Origin: Candidatus Woesearchaeota archaeon
Lineage (GTDB): Archaea > Nanobdellota > Nanobdellia > SCGC-AAA011-G17 > JACPNG01
Assembly: GCA_016185615.1 (NCBI GenBank)
Contig: JACPNE010000008.1
Span: 1 to 64,000 of the forward strand
DNA: 64,000 bases
Reading direction: 5' to 3'
Part shown: in pieces, positions 10,666-21,165 of the stretch
Numbering within the stretch: position 1 is the first letter of the stretch
Layout of the letters: every line of letters begins with the position of its first letter
Notes under the pieces: generated by a model
The model's database searches: none
The model's input: the letters and a program-made list of their open reading frames with translations, nothing else
Told to the model about the DNA's origin: nothing
Translations under genes and position numbers: made by a program

Positions 10666-12242
10666 ATCCGAATAATATAAATCCAAAGAACTTTTTTTTA
10701 AGATTAGTAAATATAATAATAAAAGATATAAAATTATTAATAAGATCAAAAAGTTCAGCATTAATTGTAATCTTGGGGCCATTAGCATTGATATTTTTAG
10801 TTGGAATGGCATTTAATACAACCTCATTGTATAATATAAAAATAGCAGCATATTCTGAGTCATATTCTGAATTGACAAATTCATTGATTGAGAATTTGAA
10901 AGACCAGCAATATAGTATAACACAATTAAGTTCTGAGCAAGAATGCATTGAAGGGATTAAATTAGGAGAATATCATGTATGTGCAATTTTCCCAAAAGAT
11001 ATGAGTGTTGAGCTGAATAATGAGATGATTTTTTATGTTGATGAATCCAGGGTAAATCTGGCAGCAATAGTCTCAAACACAATATTCTCAAAAGTTGCAT
11101 CCAAATCAGAAGAATTAAGCTTGGGATTGACTGGAGAATTATTGACAACAATAAATGTTGTAAGCGAAGAAGCAGATAAAAATACCCAGCAATTAACAAC
11201 ATTAAAAGATGAAATTAGTAATATAAACAATAATGTAAAGGATGTAAGGGAAAATTTTGTCGGACTTGATTTAGAATATAATTCAACAAATTTCAATTTC
11301 ACAAAAATAGATGATGAGATTGATGAGATAGAAACTGATTTGAATGTTAGTGAGGGAGTATTTAGTGGATTAAGGGGGCTTATAGAAGGAACTCAGGAGC
11401 AAGCTGACTTATTGGGGGCAAAATTAACCTCTGTAGAAACCCAAAGGGATTCATTTGTATCAACATTAGACAGTTCAAGGAACTCATTATTAGACTTTTT
11501 CGGAAAAGTGAATACAATACAAAGCTCTGTTGACAGGACTAAAAATGCAATAGCCGGAATAAGAGTTACTGATCCAGAAAAAATTGTAAATCCTATAACA
11601 TCAACTGTAAAGCCAGTAACAACAAATAAAACCCATCTTGGATTTTTATTCCCTACATTGGTTGTATTAGTAATAATGTTTATTAGTTTACTATTCTCAG
11701 CATCAATAGTAATAAGAGAGAAAAGATCTAAAGCATATTTTAGGAATTTCATTACCCCAACAAATGACTTCACATTCATGCTTGGGCAGTTCATAACAAA
11801 TCTTTTATTAGTCATAGTTGAGTTAGGAATATTGTTCTTAGTCGCATTATACTTCTTTAAGGAAGAATTATTGAATGTCTTCCCAACTTTAGCCGTAGCA
11901 CTATTGGTTATAACTACTGTATTTATCTTGATAGGGATGTTCATAGGCCATTTATTCAATTCAGGAGAGACAGCTAGTCTTGGAAGTATAGCAGCGGCAT
12001 TCATAATGTTATTCTTCTCTAATACAATACTTCCCCTAGAGACATTGCCTGGATATGTAACCCAAATAGTCAAATATAACCCATTTGTAATATCTGAAAA
12101 TATAATAAAAAGAGTAATATTGTTTAATGCTAGTTTTGATGTGATAATGCAGCCTTTATTGTTCCTATTGGGCGGGGCATTAATCTTCTTTGTATTAGCA
12201 TTTATTGCTAGAGAGATAACAAGAAGGAAGATATTATTCTAA
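10662..12242 (+). CDS. ABC-2 type transporter permease with long predicted coiled-coil extracellular region
   Basis: Overlaps the ATPase by 4 nt; N-terminal TM, ~150-aa heptad-like region, C-terminal multi-TM domain. Confidence 0.9.
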   Translation: MNPNNINPKNFFLRLVNIIIKDIKLLIRSKSSALIVILGPLALIFLVGMAFNTTSLYNIKIAAYSESYSELTNSLIENLKDQQYSITQLSSEQECIEGIKLGEYHVCAIFPKDMSVELNNEMIFYVDESRVNLAAIVSNTIFSKVASKSEELSLGLTGELLTTINVVSEEADKNTQQLTTLKDEISNINNNVKDVRENFVGLDLEYNSTNFNFTKIDDEIDEIETDLNVSEGVFSGLRGLIEGTQEQADLLGAKLTSVETQRDSFVSTLDSSRNSLLDFFGKVNTIQSSVDRTKNAIAGIRVTDPEKIVNPITSTVKPVTTNKTHLGFLFPTLVVLVIMFISLLFSASIVIREKRSKAYFRNFITPTNDFTFMLGQFITNLLLVIVELGILFLVALYFFKEELLNVFPTLAVALLVITTVFILIGMFIGHLFNSGETASLGSIAAAFIMLFFSNTILPLETLPGYVTQIVKYNPFVISENIIKRVILFNASFDVIMQPLLFLLGGALIFFVLAFIAREITRRKILF

Positions 12243-12289
12243 TTATAATTCAGAAAACTTTTTAATTAACTGTATACTATTTCTATTCA

Positions 12290-13411
12290 ATGAAAAAAGA
12301 TTTTGTAGTAACGCCTTGGGAGGTTAAAGGAGATATTGACTATGACAAATTAATAAAAGAATTTGGCACCCAGGCAATAGATGACAAATTATTAGAAAGA
12401 ATAAAAAAACATACTAAAGAAATCCATTACATGCTGAGAAGAAATATATTTTTCTCGCATAGGGACATGAATTGGCTCTTGGATGAATATGAAAAAAAGA
12501 ATAAATTCTTTCTTTACACAGGGAGATCACCCTCCGGAAACATTCATTTAGGTCATTTAGTTCCATGGATATTTACAAAATGGTTACAAGATAAATTTGA
12601 TGTTGAATTATGGTTTCAATTTCCTGATGAAGAAAAATTCCTATTCAAGGATAATTTGACATTAGATGATACTCAATATTATTTCAAGGAAAATGCATAT
12701 GATGTTATTGCTCTGGGATTCAACCAAAAAAAGACACATTTCTTGGTTGACACAATCCATGCTAATCTTATGTATAAGGAAGCAATAAAAGTAGCAAAAA
12801 AAATAACATTCTCGACAACAAAAGCGGCATTTGGATTTACAAATGATATGAATATTGGTGCTATATTTTATACGTCAATGCAGACAGTTCCTGCTTTTCT
12901 TCCAAGTGTCATTGCAAAAAAGAATATTCCTTGCCTAATTCCAATGGGTTTTGATCAGGATCCGCACTTTAGAGTTAGCAGAGATGTAATAACAAAGCTA
13001 GGATATTACAAACCAGCAGCATTACATTGCAGATTCCTTCCAGCATTATCCGGACCAATGAAAATGTCCGCTTCAGAAGAGTCAACTGCAATTTATACAA
13101 CTGATTCTCCAGAGGTAGTTGAAAATAAAATAAAAAAATATGCCTTTTCCGGAGGAAGAGAAACAATAAAGGAGCACAGGAAAAAAGGTGGAAATCCAGA
13201 TATAGATATAAGCTATCAATGGCTTACTTTCTTAGAGGAAGACGACAAAAAACTACAAAATATTTATCATGATTACAAGTCTGGGGCATTATTAACCTCA
13301 GAATTAAAACAAATCTTAATAAATAAAATAAATGGTTTCTTAAAAGAGCATCAAAAGAAGAGAGAAAAGGCAAAAAAACAGCTTGATAAATATATGTTTA
13401 AAAATAGATAA
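12290..13411 (+). CDS. trpS: Tryptophanyl-tRNA synthetase
   Basis: TGRSPSGNIHLGHLVPW (HIGH-like), GPMKMSASEESTAIYTTD (KMSKS). Confidence 0.95.
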   Translation: MKKDFVVTPWEVKGDIDYDKLIKEFGTQAIDDKLLERIKKHTKEIHYMLRRNIFFSHRDMNWLLDEYEKKNKFFLYTGRSPSGNIHLGHLVPWIFTKWLQDKFDVELWFQFPDEEKFLFKDNLTLDDTQYYFKENAYDVIALGFNQKKTHFLVDTIHANLMYKEAIKVAKKITFSTTKAAFGFTNDMNIGAIFYTSMQTVPAFLPSVIAKKNIPCLIPMGFDQDPHFRVSRDVITKLGYYKPAALHCRFLPALSGPMKMSASEESTAIYTTDSPEVVENKIKKYAFSGGRETIKEHRKKGGNPDIDISYQWLTFLEEDDKKLQNIYHDYKSGALLTSELKQILINKINGFLKEHQKKREKAKKQLDKYMFKNR

Positions 13412-13516
13412 TTCTTTTACTACTATTTAGTGTTGAATAATCGAAAGATTTATAAAGGTCTATACAGCTTTATATTCTATAAAAGGGGTTCTAAAAAGAG
13501 TTGTTTGAGATATAAA

Positions 13517-13921
13517 ATGAAATTAACATTAGATAACAAAGGTTTGTTTGAACTTACTGTAGCAGAACACAAAGAAACATATACATTTGGAAAAGGATTT
13601 GTTGCTGGTGTTAAAGAGATTATAAGGGGTGGACATCCAATAGATATAGAAACTAGAGTTAATGAGTATTCAGAACAAATCGCATCAGAAATAGAAAAAA
13701 GTGCAAACTCATTAAAAATTGGTAGAGTAAAAACAATAAAAAATGCAATATTTGATGATATAGCAAGATTAGATAAAGAGTTCGATATAATCTTATATGG
13801 TTTTGCACAACCTGAAGAGCATGGAGAGTATACTCCGACCCTTGGGGTGTGTTATCAAGGAGAAAACAAAAATGTTGGAGTATTAAAAGATTATATAATA
13901 AAGGAGTTAGCAAAAAAATGA
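13517..13921 (+). CDS. Hypothetical protein
   Basis: MKLTLDNKGLFELTVAEHKETYTFGK; internal start preferred, 4-nt overlap with next gene. Confidence 0.6.
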   Translation: MKLTLDNKGLFELTVAEHKETYTFGKGFVAGVKEIIRGGHPIDIETRVNEYSEQIASEIEKSANSLKIGRVKTIKNAIFDDIARLDKEFDIILYGFAQPEEHGEYTPTLGVCYQGENKNVGVLKDYIIKELAKK

Positions 13922-14721
13922 TAGTACAAGAAGATTTTTTGAAGAAGTTAAGAGGATCATTTGATTTGAATGAGTATGAAGTAAAGATATGGACAGCTTT
14001 GTTATCCAGAGGATTAGCAACAGCCGGAGAATTATCTGACATTAGTAATGTTCCTAGATCAAGAAGTTATGATGTTCTTGAATCCTTAGAAAAGAAAGGA
14101 TTTGTAATGATGAAATTAGGAAAGCCGATAAAATACATTGCTGTTGCTCCAGATGAAATAATTAAGAGAGTAAAGAAATCAATAAGAGAAGAATCCGAAG
14201 AGAGATTAAAGAATCTGGAAAACGTAAAAGAAACTAATTTGTTTAATGATTTAGATTTATTATTCAAAAATGGAATTGAGCATATTGATCCCAGCAATTT
14301 AAGCGGGGCAATAAAAGGAAGAAGCAATATCTACAATCAAATAGAAACAATGTTGGGAAAAGCAAAGAAATCTGTTTTGATTGTAACTACATCAGATGGA
14401 TTCATAAGGAAAACAGATGAATTGAATAAAAGCCTGAAGAAATTATCTGCTAATAATGTAAACATAAGGGTAGCAACCCAAGTTAATGATAAAGTAAAGC
14501 AAATAGCTAAAGGTTTAAAAAGCGTTGATGTAAGGAATTTAAAGGACATAAATGCAAGATTTGTTATTGTTGATTCCAAAGATGTCTTATTTATGGTAAA
14601 TCATGACAAGGAAGTCCATGACAGCTATGATATAGGAATTTGGGTAAACAGTCCATTCTTCGCTAATGCATTAGAAAATATGTTTAATTTGAATTGGAAT
14701 AAATTGGAGGTAATAAGATAA
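13918..14721 (+). CDS. TrmB-family transcriptional regulator
   Basis: LNEYEVKIWTALLSRGLATAGELSDISNVPRSRSYDVLESLEKKGFV TrmB wHTH; PLD-like C-term. Confidence 0.88.
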   Translation: MIVQEDFLKKLRGSFDLNEYEVKIWTALLSRGLATAGELSDISNVPRSRSYDVLESLEKKGFVMMKLGKPIKYIAVAPDEIIKRVKKSIREESEERLKNLENVKETNLFNDLDLLFKNGIEHIDPSNLSGAIKGRSNIYNQIETMLGKAKKSVLIVTTSDGFIRKTDELNKSLKKLSANNVNIRVATQVNDKVKQIAKGLKSVDVRNLKDINARFVIVDSKDVLFMVNHDKEVHDSYDIGIWVNSPFFANALENMFNLNWNKLEVIR

Positions 14722-14722
14722 A

Positions 14723-15184
14723 ATGGTACAAATGGGTCCTGTAAATTTTGATAGAAAGCCAGAAGATTATCTTCATTTATTTACAAAGGAAAGCAAAAAT
14801 CTAGAAAGAAGAAAATTTAAGTCAGATTTGTTAATAGATATTTTAACTAATAAGAATAACAGAAAAGATTATGGAGCGGTTATTTTACATGAAGAAACCA
14901 TAAGGACAGAGTATCTCGGTAATTATTATAAAGTATTAGTTGCAAAAAAAGGTCGTTTTATAGATTTTGATGGTAAATGGATAACAAGAGTAGATACAGA
15001 AGTTCAGGGAGCAATATTCAATGGAGATGAAAGGGTTAGACAATATAAAACCAAAGATGGTATAACATTAGACGTAACAGTAATACAGCCAATACCTAAT
15101 GATGATCATTTTAAAGAAAGTATAATTAAAAAAGTCTATTTACGTGGATTAGCTAAAAAAGGAGAAAAAATTCATTATTTATAA
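14723..15184 (+). CDS. Hypothetical protein
   Basis: 153-aa ORF immediately after the TrmB-like gene. Confidence 0.6.
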   Translation: MVQMGPVNFDRKPEDYLHLFTKESKNLERRKFKSDLLIDILTNKNNRKDYGAVILHEETIRTEYLGNYYKVLVAKKGRFIDFDGKWITRVDTEVQGAIFNGDERVRQYKTKDGITLDVTVIQPIPNDDHFKESIIKKVYLRGLAKKGEKIHYL

Positions 15185-15189
15185 TAAAA

Positions 15190-15450
15190 ATGGTATATGA
15201 CTTTAAACCAATTGAGTATAAAGATCTAGAGAAAGGAGATTTAGTGAGATTAAATTATGTAGCATTAGTGCCATTTATGACTTTAAGGCATAAGGAATTT
15301 GTCGGTTTTGTTGAAAATATAAATCCAGATCAATTAAGAATTTCAATGTCAAATCCAAATTCAGGATATATTGGATTCAATAGAAGTAAGGATTTAAATA
15401 AAAAAGGTATATCTAACCTAAGAAGATTAGAAATTGTTTTGACAGAATAG
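15190..15450 (+). CDS. Hypothetical protein
   Basis: 86-aa ORF in tight spacing with upstream ORF. Confidence 0.6.
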   Translation: MVYDFKPIEYKDLEKGDLVRLNYVALVPFMTLRHKEFVGFVENINPDQLRISMSNPNSGYIGFNRSKDLNKKGISNLRRLEIVLTE

Positions 15451-15532
15451 ATTATTAAGGACGACGACATTCCATTCTAACTATTTCTTTAAATCATAAT
15501 ATTTATATACAAAGTTGCTAATAAAGTAGAAT

Positions 15533-17038
15533 ATGTATATAAATGAATTAATAGAAACACTACATCCATTAGAAAGAAAAGTTCTTCCGGTATTAAAGGA
15601 GAATATAGAATTAAAGGAATTAATCAATAAGACAAAACTAGAAGAAGTAGAGGTAATAAGGGCATTGCAATGGCTACAGAATAAAAAGATAATAGAAATA
15701 AAAGAAGAGCTAAAAGAGGTTATATCTTTAGACAAGAATGGCCAAGAATATGTAAAAACAGGATTGCCTGAAACAAGATTTCTAAGATCATTAACAAAAG
15801 AACTAAGTTTCGATGAGATAAAGAAAAAAGCTAATTTAACAAATGAAGAATTTAATATTAGCTTAGGATTCTTAAAAAGAAATGATTTAATTTCAATAAG
15901 CAATAATAAAATAAAAATAACGGAAAAAGGAAAAAAGCATGAAGAAACAAAAGAAAAATTTCTAAAAAAACTCCCAATCGAAATGAAGGATTTAGGAAAA
16001 CAGAAAGAGATATATGAAGAACTAAAAAAGAGAAAAGAGATAATCAAAGTAGACATTGTAAAATTAAGGTATGTAAAATTAACTGAATTGGGTAAAAAGT
16101 TAATGAATGAAAAAATATCAGACGATTTAATTGATACACTAACTACAAGTATAATTAAAAGTAATGCTTGGAAGAATAAAAAATTCAGAAGATATGACAT
16201 TAAAGTAAATGTTCCAAAAATTTATCCTGGAAAAAGACATTTTGTCAACCAAGCAATCCAAAATATTAAGAAGATTTGGCTTGATATGGGCTTCAAAGAG
16301 ATGCAAGGTTCTCTAGTGCAGACAAGCTTCTGGAATTTTGATACATTATTTACTGCACAAGATCATCCCGTAAGAGAATTACAAGATACTTATTTCATAA
16401 AAAATCCTTCTAATGGGAATCTTCCAGATAAGGAATTAGTAAAGAAAGTGAAATTAACTCATGAAAATGGCTGGACTACAAACAGCAAAGGATGGCAATA
16501 TTCATGGGATGAAAAAGAAGCAAAAAGAAATGTTCTGAGGACCCATACTACAGTATTAAGTGTAAAAACAATCTCAATGCTAAAACAATCAGATCTTCCA
16601 TGCAAATTCTTCTCTGTTGGAAAAGTCTTTAGAAATGAAACCCTAGACTGGAAACATCTTTTTGAGTTCTATCAAGTAGAAGGGATTGTTGTAGATGAGA
16701 ACGCTAATTTTAGGCATTTACTTGGATACTTAAAAGAGTATTATAAAAAATTGGGATTTGAAAAAGTAAGATTCAGACCAGCCTATTTTCCATATACAGA
16801 ATTTTCAGTTGAGCCTGAAGTGTTCCATCCAGTAAGAAAAGAATGGATTGAATTAGGCGGAGCCGGAATATTTAGGCCAGAAGTTGTTAAGCCATTGCTA
16901 GGAAAAGACATTCCTGTATTAGCATGGGGACAGGGAATGGAAAGATCAATAATAGATTATTATAATATTAAGGATTTGAGAGAAGTTTATAATAATGATC
17001 TGAAAAAATTAAGGGAGTTCAAGCTTTGGTTGAGATAA
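15533..17038 (+). CDS. pheS: Phenylalanyl-tRNA synthetase alpha subunit
   Basis: FWNFDTLFTAQDHPVRELQDTYF, LRTHTTVLSVKTI, FRPAYFPYTEFSVEPEV, GQGMERSIIDYYNI. Confidence 0.97.
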   Translation: MYINELIETLHPLERKVLPVLKENIELKELINKTKLEEVEVIRALQWLQNKKIIEIKEELKEVISLDKNGQEYVKTGLPETRFLRSLTKELSFDEIKKKANLTNEEFNISLGFLKRNDLISISNNKIKITEKGKKHEETKEKFLKKLPIEMKDLGKQKEIYEELKKRKEIIKVDIVKLRYVKLTELGKKLMNEKISDDLIDTLTTSIIKSNAWKNKKFRRYDIKVNVPKIYPGKRHFVNQAIQNIKKIWLDMGFKEMQGSLVQTSFWNFDTLFTAQDHPVRELQDTYFIKNPSNGNLPDKELVKKVKLTHENGWTTNSKGWQYSWDEKEAKRNVLRTHTTVLSVKTISMLKQSDLPCKFFSVGKVFRNETLDWKHLFEFYQVEGIVVDENANFRHLLGYLKEYYKKLGFEKVRFRPAYFPYTEFSVEPEVFHPVRKEWIELGGAGIFRPEVVKPLLGKDIPVLAWGQGMERSIIDYYNIKDLREVYNNDLKKLREFKLWLR

Positions 17039-17039
17039 A

Positions 17040-18674
17040 ATGCCAGTAGTAAATCTAAACAGAAAAGTATTTGATAAATTAGTTGGGAAAAAACTAACAA
17101 CAGAACAATTAAAAGACAGAATAAGTTATTTAGGGACAGATTTAGAAAAGATAGACGACAAAGAGATTATTGTAGAGGTATTTCCTAACCGTCCAGACAT
17201 GTTATCTGAACAGGGATTCTCAAGAGCATTCTCTTCTTTTATCGGAGTCAAAAAGGGATTAAGAAATTATAAAGTAATCAAATCAACATATAAAGTTATA
17301 GTAGACCCTTCTGTAAGATCAATAAGGCCATATACTGCATGCGCTGTTGTCAAAAATCTAAGATTTGATGATGAGAAGATAAGAGAAATAATACAAATAC
17401 AAGAAAAATTACATGTAACATTTGGAAGGGACAGGAAAAAGGCTGCAATTGGAATTTATCCAATGGAAAAGATAAAATGGCCCATAAAATATCTAGCAAA
17501 AAAGCCAAATGATATTAAATTCCAGCCGTTAGAGTCAAATAAGATAATGACTTCTATTCAGATATTAAATGACCATCCAACTGGAAAAAGATATAAGCAT
17601 TTATTGGAAGGAAAGGATAAATATCCATTATTCGTTGATTCAAATAATGAAATTTTGTCGATGCCTCCGATAATAAACTCCCATAATGTCGGAAAAATAG
17701 ATGAAAGAACAAAAGATGTTTTCATTGAATGCTCTGGATTTGATTTTAATACATTGAAACAGACGTTAAATATTATTGTAACCGCATTAGATGATATGGG
17801 TGGGGATATTTATTCTGTTGAGATAAATTACGGCAAGAAATTTGTTACTCCGAATTTAAATCCTGTAGAGATGAAACTTGATTTGAATTACGTAAACAAA
17901 TTATTAGGATTAAACCTAAAACAAAATGATGTGAAAAAATACCTTGAAAAAATGGGTCATGATTACAAATCTAAAGTTTTGATTCCAGCATACAGAACAG
18001 ACATACTACATCCAATTGATTTAGTAGAAGATATAGCCATAGCTTATGGATATGAAAATTTTAATGAGCTAATTCCAAAAATTTCAACAATAGCAGAAGA
18101 AAATAAATTTGAAATATTCAAGAATAAGATAGCTGATTTGTTGGTTGGATTTAACTTAATAGAAGTTTCGAGCTATCACATAACAAATAATAAGGAAATA
18201 AACAATTACATGAATCTTGATAATGATTATGTTAAATTGATAAGCTCAAATGAAGAGTATAATGCTTTAAGAACATCAATGATTCCAAACCTATTAAAAA
18301 TTTTAGGGAATAATAAACATAATGAATATCCTCAAAATATATTTGAGATGGGAAATATATTCAGAAAAGGAAAAACTGAAACAGGAATTGAAGAAGAAAC
18401 AAGATTGGCTGTTGTTTTATGCCATTCAAAAGCAAATTTTACTGAGATAAAGCAGATTATTGATTCATTATTGGAGAATTTAGGATTAAATTGTAGCACA
18501 GAAAATATTGAGCATAATAGTTTTATTCCTGGAAGAGTCGGAAAGATTATTATAAAAGGGAAAGAGACAGCAATTATAGGGGAGATTCATCCTTCTGTGT
18601 TGGTTAACTTTGGAATAGAAACTCCCGTTTCTGTATTTGAATTGGATTTAATAAAATTAAAAGAACTTTTATAA
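17040..18674 (+). CDS. pheT: Phenylalanyl-tRNA synthetase beta subunit
   Basis: EVFPNRPDMLSEQGFSRA, YRTDILHPIDLVEDIAIAYGYENF, IGEIHPSVLVNFGIE. Confidence 0.97.
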   Translation: MPVVNLNRKVFDKLVGKKLTTEQLKDRISYLGTDLEKIDDKEIIVEVFPNRPDMLSEQGFSRAFSSFIGVKKGLRNYKVIKSTYKVIVDPSVRSIRPYTACAVVKNLRFDDEKIREIIQIQEKLHVTFGRDRKKAAIGIYPMEKIKWPIKYLAKKPNDIKFQPLESNKIMTSIQILNDHPTGKRYKHLLEGKDKYPLFVDSNNEILSMPPIINSHNVGKIDERTKDVFIECSGFDFNTLKQTLNIIVTALDDMGGDIYSVEINYGKKFVTPNLNPVEMKLDLNYVNKLLGLNLKQNDVKKYLEKMGHDYKSKVLIPAYRTDILHPIDLVEDIAIAYGYENFNELIPKISTIAEENKFEIFKNKIADLLVGFNLIEVSSYHITNNKEINNYMNLDNDYVKLISSNEEYNALRTSMIPNLLKILGNNKHNEYPQNIFEMGNIFRKGKTETGIEEETRLAVVLCHSKANFTEIKQIIDSLLENLGLNCSTENIEHNSFIPGRVGKIIIKGKETAIIGEIHPSVLVNFGIETPVSVFELDLIKLKELL

Positions 18675-18944
18675 TTTATCAACAATTTTTTCTAAATCTC
18701 TTCTTGAAAGGGATGGGAAAATCCTAGATTGGCATTTTGAACATAAACGGCTTTTGTTCTTTATTATTGTAACAAGCTCTCTAGTTTGATTGTACTAAAG
18801 ATATTTATAAATCTTTGTATTAAATATGCATATTTTTGTATATATATGCTCATATTCCATTTTTTCGAAATAATTATATAATTAATATTCTTTTATAATA
18901 AATAGATATAGTACTATTTGTGTATATGGAATTTGGGGGTTATT

Positions 18945-19304
18945 ATGAGGACCGGGCTTATTATATTTGGAGTAGTATTCCTTGTATTTGGTGTAATCCT
19001 TTATCTTATGCCAACACAGACGGCAGAAGCAACTAAAACAACAGTTGGGGATGGAGGAAGAGATACATTTGTGTCTTATGGGTCTATAGAAATACCTTGG
19101 CCAATAAGTTTAGGATTAGCTATTGCAGGATTGATATTGCTTATCTTTGGATTGATAATTCCAGATAGTCATAGGAATTATGGAAGTCATAATATAGATG
19201 ATAATGAGGAATATTCAGAAGTCATAGAGACAAGGAAAAGTGTTGAATCTGATGGTGGGAGAAAAAGAAGAGAGATAAGAGAAACAAGAAAACAAAAACG
19301 TTGA
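18945..19304 (+). CDS. Small membrane protein with charged C-terminal tail
   Basis: Two TM segments, basic tail; internal ATG chosen. Confidence 0.6.
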   Translation: MRTGLIIFGVVFLVFGVILYLMPTQTAEATKTTVGDGGRDTFVSYGSIEIPWPISLGLAIAGLILLIFGLIIPDSHRNYGSHNIDDNEEYSEVIETRKSVESDGGRKRREIRETRKQKR

Positions 19305-19312
19305 GGTGAAAA

Positions 19313-19480
19313 ATGGTAGACTTAATTTATATTGCAGTAGTATTTTTAGTAATTGCACTTGTAGCTTATTTATTGGGTGCAAGGGGTTTAGCTTGGTTTA
19401 GTGCAGGTCTTGCAAAAACTGTTGTGTGGATATTTATAATATTATTTGTCATAACTTTGATATGGAGATTTATAACATAA
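19313..19480 (+). CDS. DUF1328/YtjA-like small membrane protein (55 aa), absent from the ORF track
   Basis: MVDLIYIAVVFLVIALVAYLLGARGLAWFSAGLAKTVVWIFIILFVITLIWRFIT resembles the YtjA pattern; upstream TTGAGGTGAAAAATG. Confidence 0.75.
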   Translation: MVDLIYIAVVFLVIALVAYLLGARGLAWFSAGLAKTVVWIFIILFVITLIWRFIT

Positions 19481-19553
19481 TAAAAATTAGCAATTTATAA
19501 TAAACTCTTCTTAGAATAGATTTATATATTTTTTGTAGTAAAAGATATAGGCT

Positions 19554-20084
19554 ATGAAAGAGGATATTAAGATTGAAGTTATGATGGGAGAGTATAAATC
19601 ACTTCGTTCTGAGAGTTATCAATCAATGATAAATTGGAATAAGATTTTAAGCTTTTATTTTTCATTAATTTTGGGTATAAGTTCAATAATAATAATATCA
19701 GATCTTCCCAAAGATAGTCTCATTTTATATCTTATAATTTTTTTGATATTACATTCCATTATTTTTATTTTATGGTTTAGTGAAGTAGAAAGAATGTTCC
19801 GTGTCGGAGAATATCTTAGATATCTTGAAGAAAAGATTAATAAAAATATTGTGGGTAATGATAAATATTTACATTGGGAAAATTGGTTAAATAACGAAAA
19901 GAAACATATGAAATACCCATATATTTATACTGGAATATTTTTTATTATAAGTATAGTTTCGTTGATATCTGGTTTAATCTATTTTAGTAATTTAATGTTT
20001 ATATTACCGATTTTGATACTAATAATCTCCATAAAAATGACAGTATTCAATAGGGCTCTTAAAATGTATAAAAAAGTAAGATAA
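19554..20084 (+). CDS. Hypothetical four-TM membrane protein
   Basis: 176 aa, two pairs of hydrophobic segments. Confidence 0.6.
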   Translation: MKEDIKIEVMMGEYKSLRSESYQSMINWNKILSFYFSLILGISSIIIISDLPKDSLILYLIIFLILHSIIFILWFSEVERMFRVGEYLRYLEEKINKNIVGNDKYLHWENWLNNEKKHMKYPYIYTGIFFIISIVSLISGLIYFSNLMFILPILILIISIKMTVFNRALKMYKKVR

Positions 20085-20087
20085 TGT

Positions 20088-20396
20088 CTAAGTAAAATAG
20101 TACAATGCTTTTTCAAAGTCAAGTATCTTATTATTCTTGATTTTGACTCCTTCTTTTTCCAATAATTGTTTTTTCTTCCTTAACCCTTGGGCATATCCAT
20201 GCAATTCCCCCTTAGAATTAACAACCCTGTGGCATGGAACTTCAGGAGCATAAGGATTCTTGTTCATAGCTTGTCCTACTGCCCTATAAGCCTTTGTTCC
20301 TATGGATTCAGCTAGGATCTTATAAGTAGTTACTTTCCCCTTAGGGACTTTCTTTAATTTCTCATATATTCTATCATAAAAATTCATAATAATCAC
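20088..20396 (-). CDS. Methylated-DNA--protein-cysteine methyltransferase family (MGMT/Ogt domain only)
   Basis: VPKGKVTTYKILAESIGTKAYRAVGQAMNKNPYAPEVPCHRVVNSKGELHGYAQGLRKKKQLLEKEG; PCHRV active site. Confidence 0.93.
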   Translation of the reverse strand: MIIMNFYDRIYEKLKKVPKGKVTTYKILAESIGTKAYRAVGQAMNKNPYAPEVPCHRVVNSKGELHGYAQGLRKKKQLLEKEGVKIKNNKILDFEKALYYFT

Positions 20397-20441
20397 AACA
20401 CTATAATATTTATAAATGTTGATTAATATTTAAATTTTTTA

Positions 20442-20867
20442 ATGGTGGTCTCAACAATTGATACTTCTTATGATCTTGCAAATTATGTAATGGAAAATGG
20501 AATTAATCCATTTACAAACAACAAGAAACAAGAAGAAATAGGCCCGGATCACTATCAGCTAGAGCTAAAAATAAACAACAAAAAAGCAATTATTTATTTA
20601 TGTAGCCATAATGAGAGAAAATCTCATTTTCCAGCATCATATTCAAGATTAGAGATTACTGTAGAAGAAACAAAACAAGAAAATGGAAAGATTGAAAAGA
20701 CACTTAAAAAATTTACAGAGTTTGGTTTATATGGAATAGTTGATACCCATACAGGGGTAGGGGATTCAGCCAATGCCCAATTACTATATGAAGAATTAAA
20801 AGAAGAAATATTTTTATCTATTTTTTACGATGCAGCAATAGAAATTATGTCAAATAACAATGTATAA
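20442..20867 (+). CDS. Hypothetical protein
   Basis: 141-aa ORF. Confidence 0.55.
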   Translation: MVVSTIDTSYDLANYVMENGINPFTNNKKQEEIGPDHYQLELKINNKKAIIYLCSHNERKSHFPASYSRLEITVEETKQENGKIEKTLKKFTEFGLYGIVDTHTGVGDSANAQLLYEELKEEIFLSIFYDAAIEIMSNNNV

Positions 20868-20885
20868 AAACAAAATAAGATCAAT

Positions 20886-21125
20886 ATGATCATGGAAAAA
20901 TTGATTTTGATTGGAGTATCCTTAATATTTATCGGAGTTATGCTAATATTCATTGGGGGCTTATTTTCAACATTAAAGGCCCCTGAAAGTAGCAATATCA
21001 AAATAGCTGCTGGTGGTTTTATAGGACCAATTCCATTTGGATTCTTCAATGACAAAAGAATGTTTTATGTATTAATTGGATTGATGATAATAAGTTTATT
21101 TTTATGGCTTTTTCTCAACAAATAA
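20886..21125 (+). CDS. DUF131 / TIGR00304-like membrane protein
   Basis: LIGVSLIFIGVMLIFIGG...GGFIGPIPFGFFNDKRMFYVLIGLMI. Confidence 0.75.
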   Translation: MIMEKLILIGVSLIFIGVMLIFIGGLFSTLKAPESSNIKIAAGGFIGPIPFGFFNDKRMFYVLIGLMIISLFLWLFLNK

Positions 21126-21165
21126 TATCAAAAAGATTTATTAACTTATCAAATGAGATAATCTA

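Noticed and set aside
11393-12073. 226-aa minus-strand ORF
   Set aside because: Opposite the ABC-2 permease; no recognisable motifs.
15481-16200. 239-aa minus-strand ORF with membrane-like composition
   Set aside because: Antisense to pheS; apparent hydrophobicity is the mirror of charged codons.
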